This document shows positions 1 through 12,668 of a stretch of 64,000 nt of DNA, in pieces. This stretch comes from Terfezia claveryi (taxonomy: Eukaryota; Ascomycota; Pezizomycetes; Pezizales; Pezizaceae), in contig WHUX01000006.1 in the NCBI GenBank assembly GCA_015179025.1, forward strand, positions 761,265-825,264, written 5' to 3'. The position numbers and the translations under genes were made by a program. Under the pieces are notes generated by a model. The model saw nothing but the letters and a program-made list of their open reading frames with translations. It was not told the DNA's origin and ran no database searches. Position 1 is the first letter of the stretch. Each line of letters starts with the position of its first letter.

Positions 1-353
1 GGACCGATCTTATTGTAGCCTGTAACGAGATCAATAAAATTTAAGCTCCCCCAAGTTAATCAGACGGCCAAGCAGGGCATTGATTAGGTACACCACTTCT
101 GACTGCCGCAGCCTTGCGAAGGTCACGAAGGTTCCACGCCCTTGGGTCGCATCCCGCAGCGCTGCTCGCGTTAGGTCCACGGTTTGGAGGGATAGTCCCG
201 GCAATAGCAGCGAACTGTTTGAGCAACAGAGGGCGACATCTGGCCGCCCCAGCTATATACTAGCTCTTCATAAGCCCCACTGCGTCGTCCGGTTCGACCA
301 TAGGAGCGAAGGAAAGGCCCAATAGTGAAACTGAATTCAAAACTTCGCCCATC
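1..353. other. Upstream region of HIR3, no gene seen
   Basis: GC-richer unique-looking DNA before the HIR3 start. I found no ATG on the plus strand before position 354, so the reading frames here lack a credible start and read as non-coding. It probably holds the HIR3 promoter and 5' untranslated region. No clear TATA box or other motif could be assigned. Confidence 0.5.
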
Positions 354-3300
354 ATGGTATGCCTTCACAGCCTTGCGATTGAGGTTTGTAACTGACCTAA
401 ACAGACCTCGTTCACAGCTTTAAATATCATCCCTGACTCCGATAGCGACAGTGAGATCGATAATACCCAGGAGCTCCAGGTTGGTCCCTCTACTGCTCTG
501 TCAAAATTGCAGCCAATTTAACGTTGCCGTGATACAGATCGAAGAGGCGTTGAAAATCTACCAGAGGGCAATCAAGGCTCATAGCGAAGGCAATTGGCAA
601 GAAGCAGAGTGTGCTTATGACGAACTGTTCAAGTCTGAGATCTTTGGGCAAGCGGAAAATGCGGTAGAGCTCCGTTGTTCCTAAAATGCGGATTGCATTG
701 ACATGCTAATATTGCCCTTAGCTAGACGATACACCAATCGCATCTACAAGCTCCTCCATACAATCAATACTCTACCTGGCTTTCAAAAACCATGCGGCCT
801 TTCTGCTTGATAGATTCAATAACAAAAAGCCCATCAATGTACATGACAAGGAGACACGAAAATCACTTGAACTCGGAATATCGTGGTTTGCAGAGGTAAA
901 TCTTTGGGTCACTGCTGTGGTGGTGCATCGCTAAGGAAGGCTATAGGCACTGGCACGAGATTCCGGAGATGCATCATTATGGCGGAATACGGCGAAACTC
1001 TCGAAAGTTTTCAATTCATCTAGAGCAACAAGATTCTGCCTTGAGAGCGTCATTCAGTTGGATGAAGATTCAGAAGATTTCACGGATCTATTGACTGAAA
1101 TTAAAAGCGGCCTGCGCCCGGACGAGCTGCTAGCAACCCTTCAATTACGTGATGTAGGATTATCCACCACTTTATATTATAGTGAATTCGCTAAATTAAT
1201 GCCACCAAGCTCCTCACCCACCTAGAAGATGAAATCACTTTCTCAGCGCCTTTCTTCCAGTGGCTGAAGAAGAAAAAGGCAAAGAAGTCGGTAGAGAAGC
1301 ATCTAGATCCATACCCTTGGTTGAAGGAGCCTCTTCCGGCGCGCAGGCATGCGGGGGTTGTAGAAACAGCGCTCTTCAATCCTTCGACTGATGGAGATAT
1401 GCATGTATTACATGTTCAATCCCGGACATGGTCGGCCATTGGAAAGGCACTTCTGAAACGGCGTCATACTGTGTGAGTGGGCTCACCATCATGTCAAGTA
1501 GCTGCTAATAGGCCATAGTGACGAAAAAAATCCCTTTCATCAATCGAATTACATATGTCTTGATCTTCCTCCACCGAGTGTTGATTCGCTAATATCAAGT
1601 CCCTCAACTGCAACTCCACAAGAAACTACTTCTGATTCTCTAGAGATTACCAATGCAGATGACGGTGATATTCAGATGGCAGAAGCAGCACCAACCATTG
1701 CAGAAATCCAGAAGGATAGTACGAACCGGAAGCGGAAATCCACGTCCCTTGGAGGGGCGGATGAACATGGAAGATCACGCCTCAGCAAGAGAGTACGTGA
1801 TAGAGAAAATGCAAATGCTGCCGCAGCTGTTCCACCACCACTGCCGGTTAGGGAATCGGTCTCCCAGGACGATAAGCTCTTTGAGACCGTTGAAACGTGT
1901 TTTGGTCCCTTAGGAATAAGTCTGGGCAAATCATGTGCTTTGAAAATAGAGCTTAAGGGTGAGGACGAAGGACTCACCCCAAAAGATCAATATTTGACTG
2001 ATTTCAAAAATATTTTGCGGCACTGGGATGATGATAAAGGCAACGTGGTCCTATATGGAGAGGGAATCCAAGACCCAAAGGAAGAGGCGACACCAGGGAC
2101 AGCTCTCTTGAGTATAGAAGCTTCATCTTCATCAAATACCTATCATCCAGTTCTCTCTGGTGACGAAGGGCTCAAAAAATGGCTAAGGGCCTTCGACACA
2201 GAAGGCACCCATGTCAAAGAAATCTGCATGGAATGGTTAAAGGCTCTTTTAATGAGGGAATGGTTGGATACGCAGTCGGTACCAACAAAACTTCATAACG
2301 ATATGCTGGCTGCGGAACGCAAATCCAGTTGGCTACGGCATTCTTGGCCTGAACCGTTGACAGACGTCATGGTAGCAATGGTGAAAGACTGTGAAGAACT
2401 TCTATGGAATCACTTTAAAGAATGGGAGCTTGATTACAAGAATAGACTAGCCAAGTATGGTGTCGATACATTTAGTCAGAAGGATATGGCTACAGTTGAG
2501 GTGCGATAATAATATTAATAATACACTGACTGGTAACTAATAGGGATATGACTGACTTTTCTGTATTAGTTTGCACAATCTGTCTTTGAGATATTTCTTG
2601 GTGATTTGGCAAAAGGTGACAAGGAACGTGCTGCATTGGATACGGAGGAGCTTCAAGAGAAGTGGGACGTTCTGAAAGATACGTGCCGCAGATGGTCATA
2701 CCTTGTTGGGGACTTGACTCATTGCCGACCTAGGGATGAAGCTGGAGAAATTCCAGAGGACGTGTTGACTTTCAGGTTTGTACATTATAAGTGCTCAAAA
2801 GACATGCGCCACTAACGATACAGCAGATATCTATGGGCAAATGCTGTATTTACGGGACTTAATGCTGATGCATCCAGAGACTTCGTTCTTAATTGTTTTG
2901 AAGATCTGAAGAAAGCCCTTGCGGATGCCCAATGCCCACCTATTGAGCTTCCAAATAGGTAGTTTGCCGTTGCCATTGAATCCTATACATACTGGCTAAT
3001 CTACTGAGAAAGTACTGTCATGCCTGAAATTTCTATCGCTAAAGCCGAGCGCGAGATATCGAAGCTGAAGACAATGGATTTCTTCACTAGCATCTTCCGA
3101 GCAACCACGCACATGCCTGACCCCATTGAAGTCATCGCCAATTTGGAAGCTGTGTTAGATCCGCAGTCTGTTCCAGACCCAGGTGTGGGCGATTTGGAAG
3201 AGCAAAAACATTTGGAGGAAATGGCAAGATTCCTCGAAGGATCAAGCACACAGTTCAAACTATACTTGTGGGAAAGGCTTCGAGAGGCTTACGAACACGA

Positions 3301-6300
3301 GAAAGTCAACTTCACGCCTAGTGTGATGTCCTGTCGCCTGAAATGCATAGACTTGATTGTTTCAGAATTTTATGGACCATCATATCTTGATCATTCTGAG
3401 GACCACAGACAGTTCATTTTACTGAAAGCTATCCGCCTTGTGAGATAGCCTCGAACCCTATGCATAGAGTTCCATACTGACAAACCATGTAGCTAGAGGT
3501 AACTATCCCACCGACATTGAAGCTCGCCCTCGAAGATCGCGAGACACTCTCTTTAAATACGAGTGTTTTGATAAATTCACTGAAGTCTCTTTTCTCTCTA
3601 CTACGTCTGCTCCACACATACTCTTTCTATGAAGATGGCGTGCTCAACTCGGAATATGCTAGCTCTAATCTCCACTCCTATAGGCTAGTAGTGGTCAAAT
3701 TTAGGGAAATGCTTGTTAAGACTTGGTGCTTAGTATATCTCATCTATCGGGAAGTCATTGAGCCTGGTCCTGACTCTGAAGCTAGAGACTTTGAGTTACC
3801 CGAGGAGCCAAAATTGCTTTTGGGAAATCTCTTGAGGGATGTCCATGATGACCTAGGAGTTAGACATTATTGCAAGCTCTCTGGGCGTGATTTCCTTAAA
3901 CTAGTGCAAAGTGAGTATTTACGGATTAATAGTCGAGATTTTGACGAGGAGCTCTCTCAATGCCTCCATTGTCGGTATCAAATTAACGTGGGGGTATGAC
4001 TTATCTTATACACACATTTTTCTCCATTAGGATGCTAATCAGTTCATAGGCCGACGAATGGGAGCTCTACGAGCACAAAACGGACCCCCCTGAAACTCTT
4101 GACAGGAAGTCCGCACTTGCTATATTGGATTTTGTTCTTCTTATGGCTTCAAAAAAGAAAATACAACAACTTCCCAGAGCCGAGATAAGGGATTCCTTAG
4201 ATGAGTTAGTCAAGGTTATAGGGTTACCTAAAAAGCAGCGTAAGTGACCAGAACATTTCCCTCTGTACCGAATTGATTATGCTAACTTTGCCTAGCCAAG
4301 TCACTGTATAACGAGGGCGTGCTCGATCAATATCTGTCAGGGTCAATCAATCCTCGGTACCTTTTCGATAGCCTGAAGGGAATTGGGAGCATATCGACTG
4401 TACCAATTGTAGGTGATCAAGCCAATGGTGAGTTTTACTCCTGCCCCATATATCTACTATGGGCCTGACACTTCATAGCGGCTGCAAAAGGGCTTTACTT
4501 CCTCATGGGTCACATCCATCTCTCTTTGATCCGCGACAGAGTTATCAAGAACAGGGGACAAGTGAAAGGGGACGATCTGGAACAAGCATTAAAATACTTC
4601 AAGGCTACGTTGATGTGTGATCCAGAAAATTGGGAGGCCTGGTTTCGCTTCGCACAGACCTATGGGCAGGAGGTTGATGAGGACCTATCTTGGTCAGCGG
4701 AGATGATGAATAATCAGAAGGAGGAGCTTGTCAAAAAAGAGCGTAGGTGTATCCTAAGCTTTATTATGGCTCTTGCGATAAGTGCTCGTTCGACAGATGA
4801 TTCAGAGGAGGCCAACAAGAAGCGTACATCCATGTACTACGAGTTTGCGTACAGGATATACACGTCTACTAGAGCACCCATGAGTATGGAGGCGTGGCAT
4901 ATGAATGAGTTTGTAAGGCATTTTAGTGGCACTCGCGGACAGGGAATGTATAAAGAAGTGGCCCACAAGGAAGTCACACCACAAATAGCTCTGAGATTCG
5001 CGGTGCATCTATTAACCCAGGCGTTGGCACACGATCCGGAGAATTGGAAGTATGTAACTGATAACGACCTCAACATACACATCAATGTGCTAATGGGTGC
5101 TTAGGTACTATTACATCATGGGGAAATGCATGGGGAAGCTTGAACAATATACGTATAAGAACGACCAGAACGACGATGTCCAATACTACACTGCTGATGA
5201 GGTCCTCGAGAAGTATTCCAATGCAGCTGATTGGGCGCCGGACAAAGCCGGCTCCGAATTGCTTCTTGAGCCCCACCATAAACTCGTTTCTGCTGCATGC
5301 AAATATGTGTTGATGGAGTCTATATCAGTCAGTATAATCATTCAGAATACTTCATGATAATTTCCTAATACAGAATATAGCCGGAAGCTGCCTATAAGTA
5401 CGTTGCAGTGAGCCATTATGCAAAAGGAACTACCGAGCCCACTGATCGAGCATCATTTCTCTCACTTACCCTCAACATACTCTCGAAAATGAAATCTGCT
5501 GACAAACAAAAATGGCACCATCGCATGACTAACCGGATTGCCTCTCTCTTATACAAGGATCCTATGACAGGCGATAAAGCGGACCATGCAGACGTTGTCG
5601 CCGCAGCAAAAGAATTATCCTCTCTCTTCACTCAGAAAGCATCCACCCTTGCCATATGGCGTCCAGAAAACGAACGACCAGGTAGACATTTCGTCTTTGC
5701 GTACAACTACACAAAGTTCTATGTCTCCCTACTTGGAAAACTCCAGGACCGCGCGACTCTGGAAGCTGTGGCAAAGCGGATACGCAAGAATGCTAGCGGG
5801 CTGTGGAGGTGGCCTGAGGTTTGGGAGCATACGTTACACCGATACATCTCCGTATTGAGATCTACTGGATCCGTAGACGTTGATTTATCTGATAATACCT
5901 TTGGGAGAGTTGGGTGGGATGAATTCCAAGCATTTAGTGCGAGGTTAGAGGCATATTGTAACCCCCAATCGCCCTCCACGGGAGGGCCCGCACCTCCGGC
6001 CCCGCAACACCCGATGTTGGATTTATTCAGGGAGGTGGTAGAGTTGCGAAGACTGAATATGGGTAGTGGGAAGACACCCGAGGTGGATGATCTATTGGTT
6101 GATGCGTACGCAAAACTGTATCGGGATTTGTTGCCGGAGATTATGAATGTCGATCAGCAGCAGCCTGGGTTGGAGTCTACGATGATGACGGCCGCGGAGG
6201 CTGCTTCTTCATCTGCGGGGAATGCCAATCCAATGCATTTGTCGAATTTGATGTTTAGTGGTGCTGATGGGGGCACTACTAGCGGAACAGCAACGGGGGG

Positions 6301-6778
6301 GACTGTAACACCAACGAATCCTACTGCAACAGCCGCGCAGCTCGCAGCAGCGCACTCAAAGATCGACTCGGATCTTCCCCTGAGAGGGAAATTGACTAAA
6401 GTTACAAAGAGGGACGTAATGAGTAAAGCCACGAATTTATTCAAAGCCGTCTCTGCGACTACTGGAAAGGGTGGCAGCGCGGCAAAGGAATTGAAGGAGC
6501 AGCAGGAGAAACAGCTGCAAGCTGCTGCAGCCTCGTCTATTGGGGCTATGGGGAGAAGGGGGAGTGGATCGCTTATGGCGAGTGGCAAGGATAAAAGCCC
6601 TATAGAGGATACGGTCGTGGTGCAGCAGTTACAGGCGGATCACGGGGATGATTCGATCATGGCGAGTCCGCCACCGCAGGGTGGGGAGGAAGGAGCGGAA
6701 GAGGGAGATGATGAGGGGGCAGGAGAGGATGGGGATGATGAGGCGGAAGGGGATGGGTCGATGGTGGACGTGGAATAA
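354..6778 (+). CDS. hir3: HIR3/CABIN1 family subunit of the HIR histone chaperone complex
   Basis: Nuclear scaffold subunit of the HIR complex, which deposits H3-H4 independently of replication and represses histone genes (family knowledge). Sixteen exons join in phase to 1,869 residues. Introns: 357-404, 480-537, 664-721, 896-946, 1154-1209, 1473-1518, 2501-2569, 2776-2826, 2959-3012, 3440-3492, 3994-4049, 4240-4295, 4428-4478, 5050-5104, 5328-5380. The start MTSFTALNIIP plus an acidic stretch and EIDNTQELQIEEALKIYQ is typical of fungal HIR3. A TPR-like repeat follows (WQEAECAYDELFKSEIF). A basic NLS-like patch (NRKRKS...SKRVRDRE) lies near residue 300. A second helical TPR-like part contains DPENWEAWFRFAQTYGQE, and the tail is low-complexity Ala/Gly and Asp/Glu. 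The start is the only upstream ATG and sits alone in exon 1. The frame is intact, so the gene is probably functional. Confidence 0.93.
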
Positions 6779-7993
6779 GTGGAAATGTGGTGGGTATAAT
6801 TCCTAGGTGTGAGACTGTTTTGTAATTTTATGATTTTTTTTTCTTTTGTGAATTTGTTGTCTAATTGGCGGTCGCTAGTGGCATGGAAAGAGATTACCAT
6901 GACTTTTCTCGGATGCAACTATCTTGGTCGTTTTTGGTCGTTTTAAATACGGAGCTACCATTCACGAGATCGTCTTTTGGGACACTTGTCAAGCATGAAG
7001 GTTTTTTATTAATTTTCTTTTTGTGATTCAGTACTCGTATGTATACTATCTAGAATATGACGAGAGCACGAATCCCCGGGTGGGAGCCCAGCTGGATTAT
7101 CCAACCTCCGAGCCGTGCTAGCTCCTAATTACATTCCACACCCCATGGCTCCTTCTCTCCGCTTCGCTTTTCTGTCCTTCCCTCCGCTCCTCTTTCTTCC
7201 GTTTCCGTGTCCCTCTCTCCGTAGCATAAAGGTTTTTCTCTCACCAAAAATTCGCGTAATGGCAGGTAACATTATCACAAAATTGGCCAGTTAATTTTAA
7301 TTCATGAACACCACCTACCCCCGTGATTCCCATACTTGGAGAACAAAACACCATGATGTTACTCTTAATGAATCACCAGGTGATTGAGACCTATTGGGAA
7401 CTGAAAATTGAAGCATAAATTACATCCCAAATACATGTAGTTGCAATTTTGTAGTGCTAAAGGATGGGATTGATGGTCTACCCGGACCACTTGTTCCCAG
7501 TGGAGAGGACAACTGCACCACGGCAGCTTATTTATTGAATGCCATGCCGCCCACAGGAATGCTATAAGAATAGCTAATTTCCGAGATCAGACTTCCACAT
7601 TGGTTGGGGTGGCATGTGGTATGGCCATCTAGCTGGAATCTTGTACGTGTCTCGGTTGAGGATGATAGTTCAGGGTAATGGCAACCGTCCCGCTTTTTTT
7701 CGCCCGCTAACCCGCATTCGGTGTAGTCCTAAAAGTCTGAGGCTCAGCCGTGTTTCCCCACATGACTTACTTATATAACTAGAGCGAGGAGTACTTGTAT
7801 TATTAACTAAAAGCAAAGGCTCTTTGATATTCATGGAGTCAAAGGCAGCAAAATGATCAACAAAAGATGGTTATTTAAGCTAAACTCTTGTCATTGTTCG
7901 TCGGCAAACCTCCTTCCCGTTTACCCAGACTTGAATGATATTCCTGTATCCCGATTAACATTGGATCAAGATTGCACATGGAATGTAGGTAAT
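6779..7993. other. Intergenic region between HIR3 and guanine deaminase 3' ends
   Basis: The two flanking genes converge here, so this is a 3'-to-3' spacer. It starts with a T-rich stretch (6820-6850) that may hold the HIR3 polyadenylation signal. A pyrimidine-rich tract of repeated CTCC/TTCC units lies at about 7141-7230. A short dispersed repeat lies at 7035-7125 and is listed separately. No coding region is supported. Confidence 0.5.
7035..7125 (+). repeat. Short dispersed repeat, copy 1
   Basis: Shares ordered blocks with 12010-12070: TATCTAG, then TGACGAG, then AGCAC, then CCAACCTCCGAGCCGT (CCAACTTCTGAGCCGT in the other copy). The differing positions in the last block are C/T. Both copies sit in intergenic DNA, which fits an old solo fragment of a transposable element. 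The family is not identified. Confidence 0.4.
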
Positions 7994-9872
7994 TTACCTA
8001 TCATCACCTCCCATAACAAAACGCTCCCATCCACTCCTCACTCGCTCCTCCCACTGTTCCTCTGTCTCGTTCCTGTGGACCCCAGCAGGGATGTCGAATG
8101 CTTGCTCCCCGTCCTCCACTGCCCAATCCACCAGAAAGGCATCAAACAAACGCGTTACTTCAAATACTCCCAGCAGGTCTGACATCCCAATTATTGCAGC
8201 CCCGCCAACGGTAGCAAGATGATAAGTGTAAGTATGTGTCATTAGCCATGTTGGTGGTTCTTTGATAACACCAGGAGAATCTTTCTCTGGGTACTCTGAC
8301 ATGTTTCGGAAGCTTGGGATCCTGTCCTGTATGATGGCTAGACGCATGTTTACCCACATAGAAGGTGAAGGACCGCCGGCAATGTCAGTACCGAGCGCAA
8401 TTTTGCGTAGAGAAAGGTTGGGATGGGCATTTGCTATGGAAAATCTGCCATCTGGTGGCGGAGGAGGATTATAGTATCGGGGGACATTGACTACAGAACG
8501 AGCAAAGAGCATATTGGAATAGCTGGTACCGTTATTAGTGCCTGTGCTGAAAAAATTCAATCGAAGTTCTCTACGTACGGACAGCAAACAATGCCAGCGT
8601 CTTTTCTCACAATTTCTCCCACCTCAGTATCACTTAAGTGGGTGCAGTGATCGAGGATGGTTCTATCCGTTAATAATCCCGTCTCCTCGAGTATCTTGAT
8701 ATCACGCTTTAATTCCGGGTGCTGTTCCGCGACTGTACCTCCACAGCGTTCCCTTCGTTAGTCATAACCCAAACTCTCTGAAATGCATCATACCCAGCAT
8801 GACTTCATCCACACTCTCCGCCACATGGGTTTGCACAAATGCATCATACTCCTTGGCTAGTCTCCCTAGCTCTTTCAAGAGCATCCACGAGCATGTAGGC
8901 ACGAATCTAGGGGTGATAACGGCTTTGACCAGCGCTTCCCTAGAATCACGCCCATCTGTATTACCGCCCCACTTCCCCTTTACCCACTGCAAAAATTCTT
9001 CTGTCTCTGCCACCGACTGTTTCGTTGTCTCTACATAGTAATCTGGTACAAGCTGATCAGAGCACGTCTTCCCGACGTATGCACGCTGTCCATATGCCGC
9101 AGCAGTTTCAGCCAGAATCTTCGCAGAGCTAAGATGATTGCTGGCGTAGTACACAGCCGTGGTTGTTGCATTACGCAGTAACCGACTCAGGAGCTTCGAG
9201 TAGGTTTGAGTACAATGTGCGGGGTCCTTAAAGGCCGACTCCTCAGGGAAGGTATATCTGGGATAAAAGTGTCAGCTTGTGTCAAGGGAGAAGGGAGTAA
9301 AGAAACAAGGACTTAGTTAGCCACTCCATCAATGGAATATCAGTCTTGGTTCCAAGTTGGTTGAATTGAGCAGCACTTCATTGACGCCTTCTACAACAGA
9401 GTGTGGGTCATATATCAGCCCACCCTCCGGCATACATTCGACCTTAGTAACTGTAAACACCATGTATGTGGGTTTCATGAACAAATCTCACTGTATATGC
9501 TGTCCTCATATTAAAGTTAGCTATTTCCTGGTTCAGATTACTTGTCCTAAGGCCCAGTGGTAAGCATACGCAGTCAATCACACCTACTGCTATAGCCTGT
9601 GTCTCTTTCATTATAAGTCTCTGCCATCCCTGAGGTAACTTATGGTCATGCTTATCCTGTCCAGTTACGTCCTCCGGGAAAGAGAATTGAGATTTCGTTT
9701 GGTCCCACGGCTCCAGTTTCCTTATTTTCCCCTTGATGACGTCAATCACACAGACATGCCTTCTCCTCAGGCGGAGCTCGTAGGGTGTTGGTGCATCAAT
9801 GAATGTGCCGTATATTACGAGAGTGTGTATGTCCTTGGGACTCATTTGATGGATTCCAAAATGGACTGGCAT
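7994..9872 (-). CDS. Guanine deaminase (amidohydrolase superfamily)
   Basis: Converts guanine to xanthine in purine salvage/catabolism, in the cytosol (family knowledge). The minus-strand model has exons 9313-9375, 8794-9257, 8579-8738 and 7994-8522. Introns are 9258-9312 (55), 8739-8793 (55) and 8523-8578 (56), all in phase. Visible motifs: PLMEWLTKYTFPEES; TPRFVPTCS; THVAESVDEV; GLLTDRTILDHCTHLSD; CCPYSNMLFA; KIALGTDIAGGPSPSM; and a C-terminal FDAFLVDWAVED. The zinc-binding His of THVAES and HCTHL and the Asp of GTDIAGG are present. The N-terminal exon(s) lie at about 9461-9872: TLVIYGTFIDAP is the usual start region, and FVHETHIHG probably carries the HxH zinc motif. I could not join this HIH exon to the QFNQLG exon at 9375 in frame, so either the splice is unusual or one base has been lost. 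Start taken at 9872. Confidence 0.85.
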
Positions 9873-10820
9873 CCTCCACTTGTTGTGGGGATATTATTGG
9901 TAGAGGAGTGAAGCTATTCTGAATGAAAGCCCTACAGAATAACTATAGGTATTTGGGAGGCCCAACTCTGAGAGAATTCAATTGATAATTTTCTGCTGAT
10001 TTCGACGTTGGATATCTGAGAGATGTGGGGTTAGTGCGGGGAGCGCCAAGACATGCATCCCCAAATTAGGCAGTCCATGTCAGACATAGAAGGGACGTAG
10101 GCCCTCACGACGCCTTTCCTGCAAATATACTCGATGAAAGATTTAAGAGAAAGCGTTCATTTGACAAGCCTGGTTGATACACCAATTTACAGCTACAAAG
10201 TTCCGGTTGCCCCTACAAACAAATGGTCCAGTAAAGTAATGCCCTTTAACCAAATAACATCAATCAGGGACTTTGCAGTGAGAATACCTAAATTTCTCGC
10301 ACATGGCCCCAGAATTTCGCCTGCTCAATAGCAACAACAGATAGCCGAACAAGCAACGCCCCTCATACAGAACCACCAAACCCCTTTCCTTCTGCCAAAG
10401 GCAGAAGTAGAGGGAAAGCGAAGAAAAAGAAGAGGAAAGCTAAAAAAAAAAACTAAACAAAGACAATGAAAGGCTCTGCAACAAGAACACCTAATTTGTT
10501 TGCAAGTATCCCAGGGTATAAGCAAAGGGTGCAAAAGCCAAAAAAATATACAGAAACGATAGGTGTACATCTGGAAGAAGATAAGAATTGGTAGTGGTGC
10601 TCGTAAACTCATGAGAACAGAAAAAGCAATGCTGAGAAACAATTGGAAGATATGAAACATATTCAACGAAATGAAAGCAAAATGCCGAAGTACCTCCAAT
10701 AGAACAGTTGTGCAAAAACTAACATTTGACTTTGCCGGCAAAAAGTAATCTGAGGTCGCTCTTTAGAACTTATAAAGCTCGAACTGGAGGTGGGTTGACA
10801 GTATCCGGATGTCATGGCCT
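9873..10820. other. Intergenic region, no supported gene
   Basis: Lies between the 5' end of guanine deaminase and the 3' end of the next minus-strand gene. It should hold the guanine deaminase promoter near 9873-10100. The segment 10380-10700 is A-rich on the plus strand, with A-runs at 10440-10460. Its long minus-strand frame is low-complexity Phe/Leu/Cys and is not believable as a protein. Confidence 0.45.
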
Positions 10821-11468
10821 TTATTTACCTCGGACTGCGTTTTTGCTAATCATCCATATGTCATACCTCTCTCCCCAACCGAGCTCCTCCTTCTTCTTTC
10901 GGTTCCAGAACTTAAGACGGCGCCACCAACTACCTTTCTTCTTCTTGCCCCAAGGAGTGGGATACTGGTGTTGCGTCTTGTCTTGTTGCTCTGTTGTTGT
11001 TATTTGGGTTCGTAGCTTGGAGCCGGGTGGGGCCCCAGTAGAGGGCACTAGCTCATCAACAAAGGTATTGTTCCAAGGTATTGGGGTCGGAGTGAAGCGT
11101 ATGGCTACGGGAGTACATTCCGTAGCAAGAGTGCTTGACCGGCTGCGAGACTGAAAGGACGACGAAGAGCGGTAGGCATACCCTGAAGTTGAGAAGGAAT
11201 TCCCGGACGAACTGTGACCGGTTCTGGTCGTCTCGAAGGATCTTGTATTGTGGTGTTGAAGGAAACCATGCTCTCTTGGAGGAAGCCCTGGGGAGGCTCT
11301 GGCTTCCTTGGGCTCATAGACACTGCCGAGGAAGGACTTTGGTGGCGGCTTTCTGTGATGATAGCACTCCTCTTCTTCGTGACTGTTGAACCCACTGTAG
11401 TCTAGTTCTATCTCTGCACAAGCCTCTTTTGGAGCTTGAGACGTGAAGGAAGTAGTATCGTGAGACAT
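10821..11468 (-). CDS. Hypothetical serine-rich protein with basic, Trp-rich C-terminus
   Basis: An uninterrupted 215-residue frame beginning MSHDTTSFTSQAPKEA. No known domain is recognised. The N-terminal half is polar and acidic, with EIELDYSGFNSHEEEE near residues 19-34. Residues 80-120 are a Ser/Arg-rich, probably disordered stretch (SFQSRSRSSTLATE). The C-terminus is strongly basic and aromatic (GKKKKGSWWRRLKFWNRKKK), which could bind nucleic acid or acidic membranes; that is speculation. No signal peptide or transmembrane segment is visible. Length, composition and the lack of repeats favour a real lineage-specific gene, but no homolog could be named. An extra intron or a longer 3' end cannot be excluded. 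Confidence 0.5.
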   Translation of the reverse strand: MSHDTTSFTSQAPKEACAEIELDYSGFNSHEEEECYHHRKPPPKSFLGSVYEPKEARASPGLPPREHGFLQHHNTRSFETTRTGHSSSGNSFSTSGYAYRSSSSFQSRSRSSTLATECTPVAIRFTPTPIPWNNTFVDELVPSTGAPPGSKLRTQITTTEQQDKTQHQYPTPWGKKKKGSWWRRLKFWNRKKKEELGWGERYDIWMISKNAVRGK

Positions 11469-12668
11469 GAGGGGTGATTTTATATGTGCAAAGTATCAGT
11501 CTTAAGTGATGGGGGGCTCGGTATTATTGGCGGTGATGGTTTGCAGTTGAAGAATTGATCAAAGGAAGATGGTTCCAGTCCTGGGTTAAGCGTTATCTAT
11601 GTTCTGGTGTTGTTTATGTTGTATAAGAAGTCATGTGTGAGCTCATCACTCAAAGCAACAGCACTTGGCAACATTTGCCCCCTCGAAGTCGAATTCAATG
11701 CTTGAAACATGAGGAATATGCAGGAGCAAGAATTGAACATACTTTGAAATTGATATTACCTCTCTTTAACATAGGGATGAGGATATGCCTTTCAAAAGCG
11801 CCTGAATTCTTCATTAAGTCGGTGTCAAGAAGACGTTGGACATATGGCGGTGGTGATTAGAGCCACTGACTGTACGGGTACGGGTATGTAGGCCGGTGCG
11901 TATTCGGAGTCGGTGCGAGTGTGAGCCTGTTTAACTCGGGAGGATAGCCCTTTTTTTTTTTTTTTTTTTTGGGTGTTGGGGGGGTGTTGGGGGAGGGGGG
12001 GGAAATTCAGTATACGCTATCTAGTTTGTGACGAGGTAGCACAGGGTACTCGTCCAACTTCTGAGCCGTCCCCTGGCCGGTGGGAGAATAGGCTTGAGTA
12101 GTCTTGTTGGGCCCTTCTTGTTGCGGCCCTGAACACCAATTCACTGATACTTAGTTGGCTTTCGCTCCGGCTCTCCGTGACTACTGCGTGAGTACTACAA
12201 AATATCTGGCATCATATAAATAAGAATCCCGGGCTTTTTTGTCCGGGGCCGTCGTGCAGAGGACGATTTCAACAGGGCGTCACTATGCTTCCATTAGGTC
12301 CGCCCATATGATGAACTCAAAGGATCTCCTCTAAAGAGAAGTTCGTCCATAAATTTTGATTTGTATGAGAATGGTGCTTCTCACAGTGTGAAGTTCTATC
12401 TAACGATATGCGGTTCAAGAACCCTTAATTTCTCCGGCACTCGTACCGTACTATCAAACACTCTCCAGAACACTTCGCAATAGTGTTTCCCATAGTAACA
12501 TCACAGTCATGAAGAATACCGCTTGACTGTAGTTATGTTTATTTTCATTTGCAGATCGACTTGAAAGAGACTGGAAAGTATTATAACCAACTAGTTTCGC
12601 AAGGTAGTCGTAAGAAAGGCAGTAGTTGGCAGGGTTTTGTGAGCAAAGAGGGCATCTGGTTTGAAGGT
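11469..12668. other. Intergenic region with homopolymer tract and repeat copy
   Basis: Contains a run of about nineteen T at 11952-11970 followed by a G-rich stretch to about 12000, then the second copy of the dispersed repeat (12010-12070). The region 12080-12660 shows no convincing coding frame. The C-rich frame at 12454-12681 lacks an ATG and overlaps a better exon on the same strand. Confidence 0.45.
12010..12070 (+). repeat. Short dispersed repeat, copy 2
   Basis: Matches the blocks TATCTAG, TGACGAG, AGCAC and CCAACTTCTGAGCCGT of the repeat at 7035-7125, in the same orientation and order. It directly follows the poly-T/poly-G tract at 11952-12000, which may be the decayed tail of an inserted element. 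Confidence 0.4.

Noticed and set aside
388..417. 30-base intron in HIR3 with start MVCLHS
   Set aside because: The 48-base intron 357-404 gives MTSFTALN, a far better match to the family.
8547..8578. Ultra-short 32-base intron in guanine deaminase
   Set aside because: A better acceptor further on gives a normal 56-base intron (8523-8578) and restores CCPYSNMLFA, the expected motif.
10325..10741. 138-codon minus-strand frame
   Set aside because: Low-complexity Phe/Leu/Cys/Ser composition produced by an A-rich plus strand; no domain, and it overlaps likely untranslated sequence.
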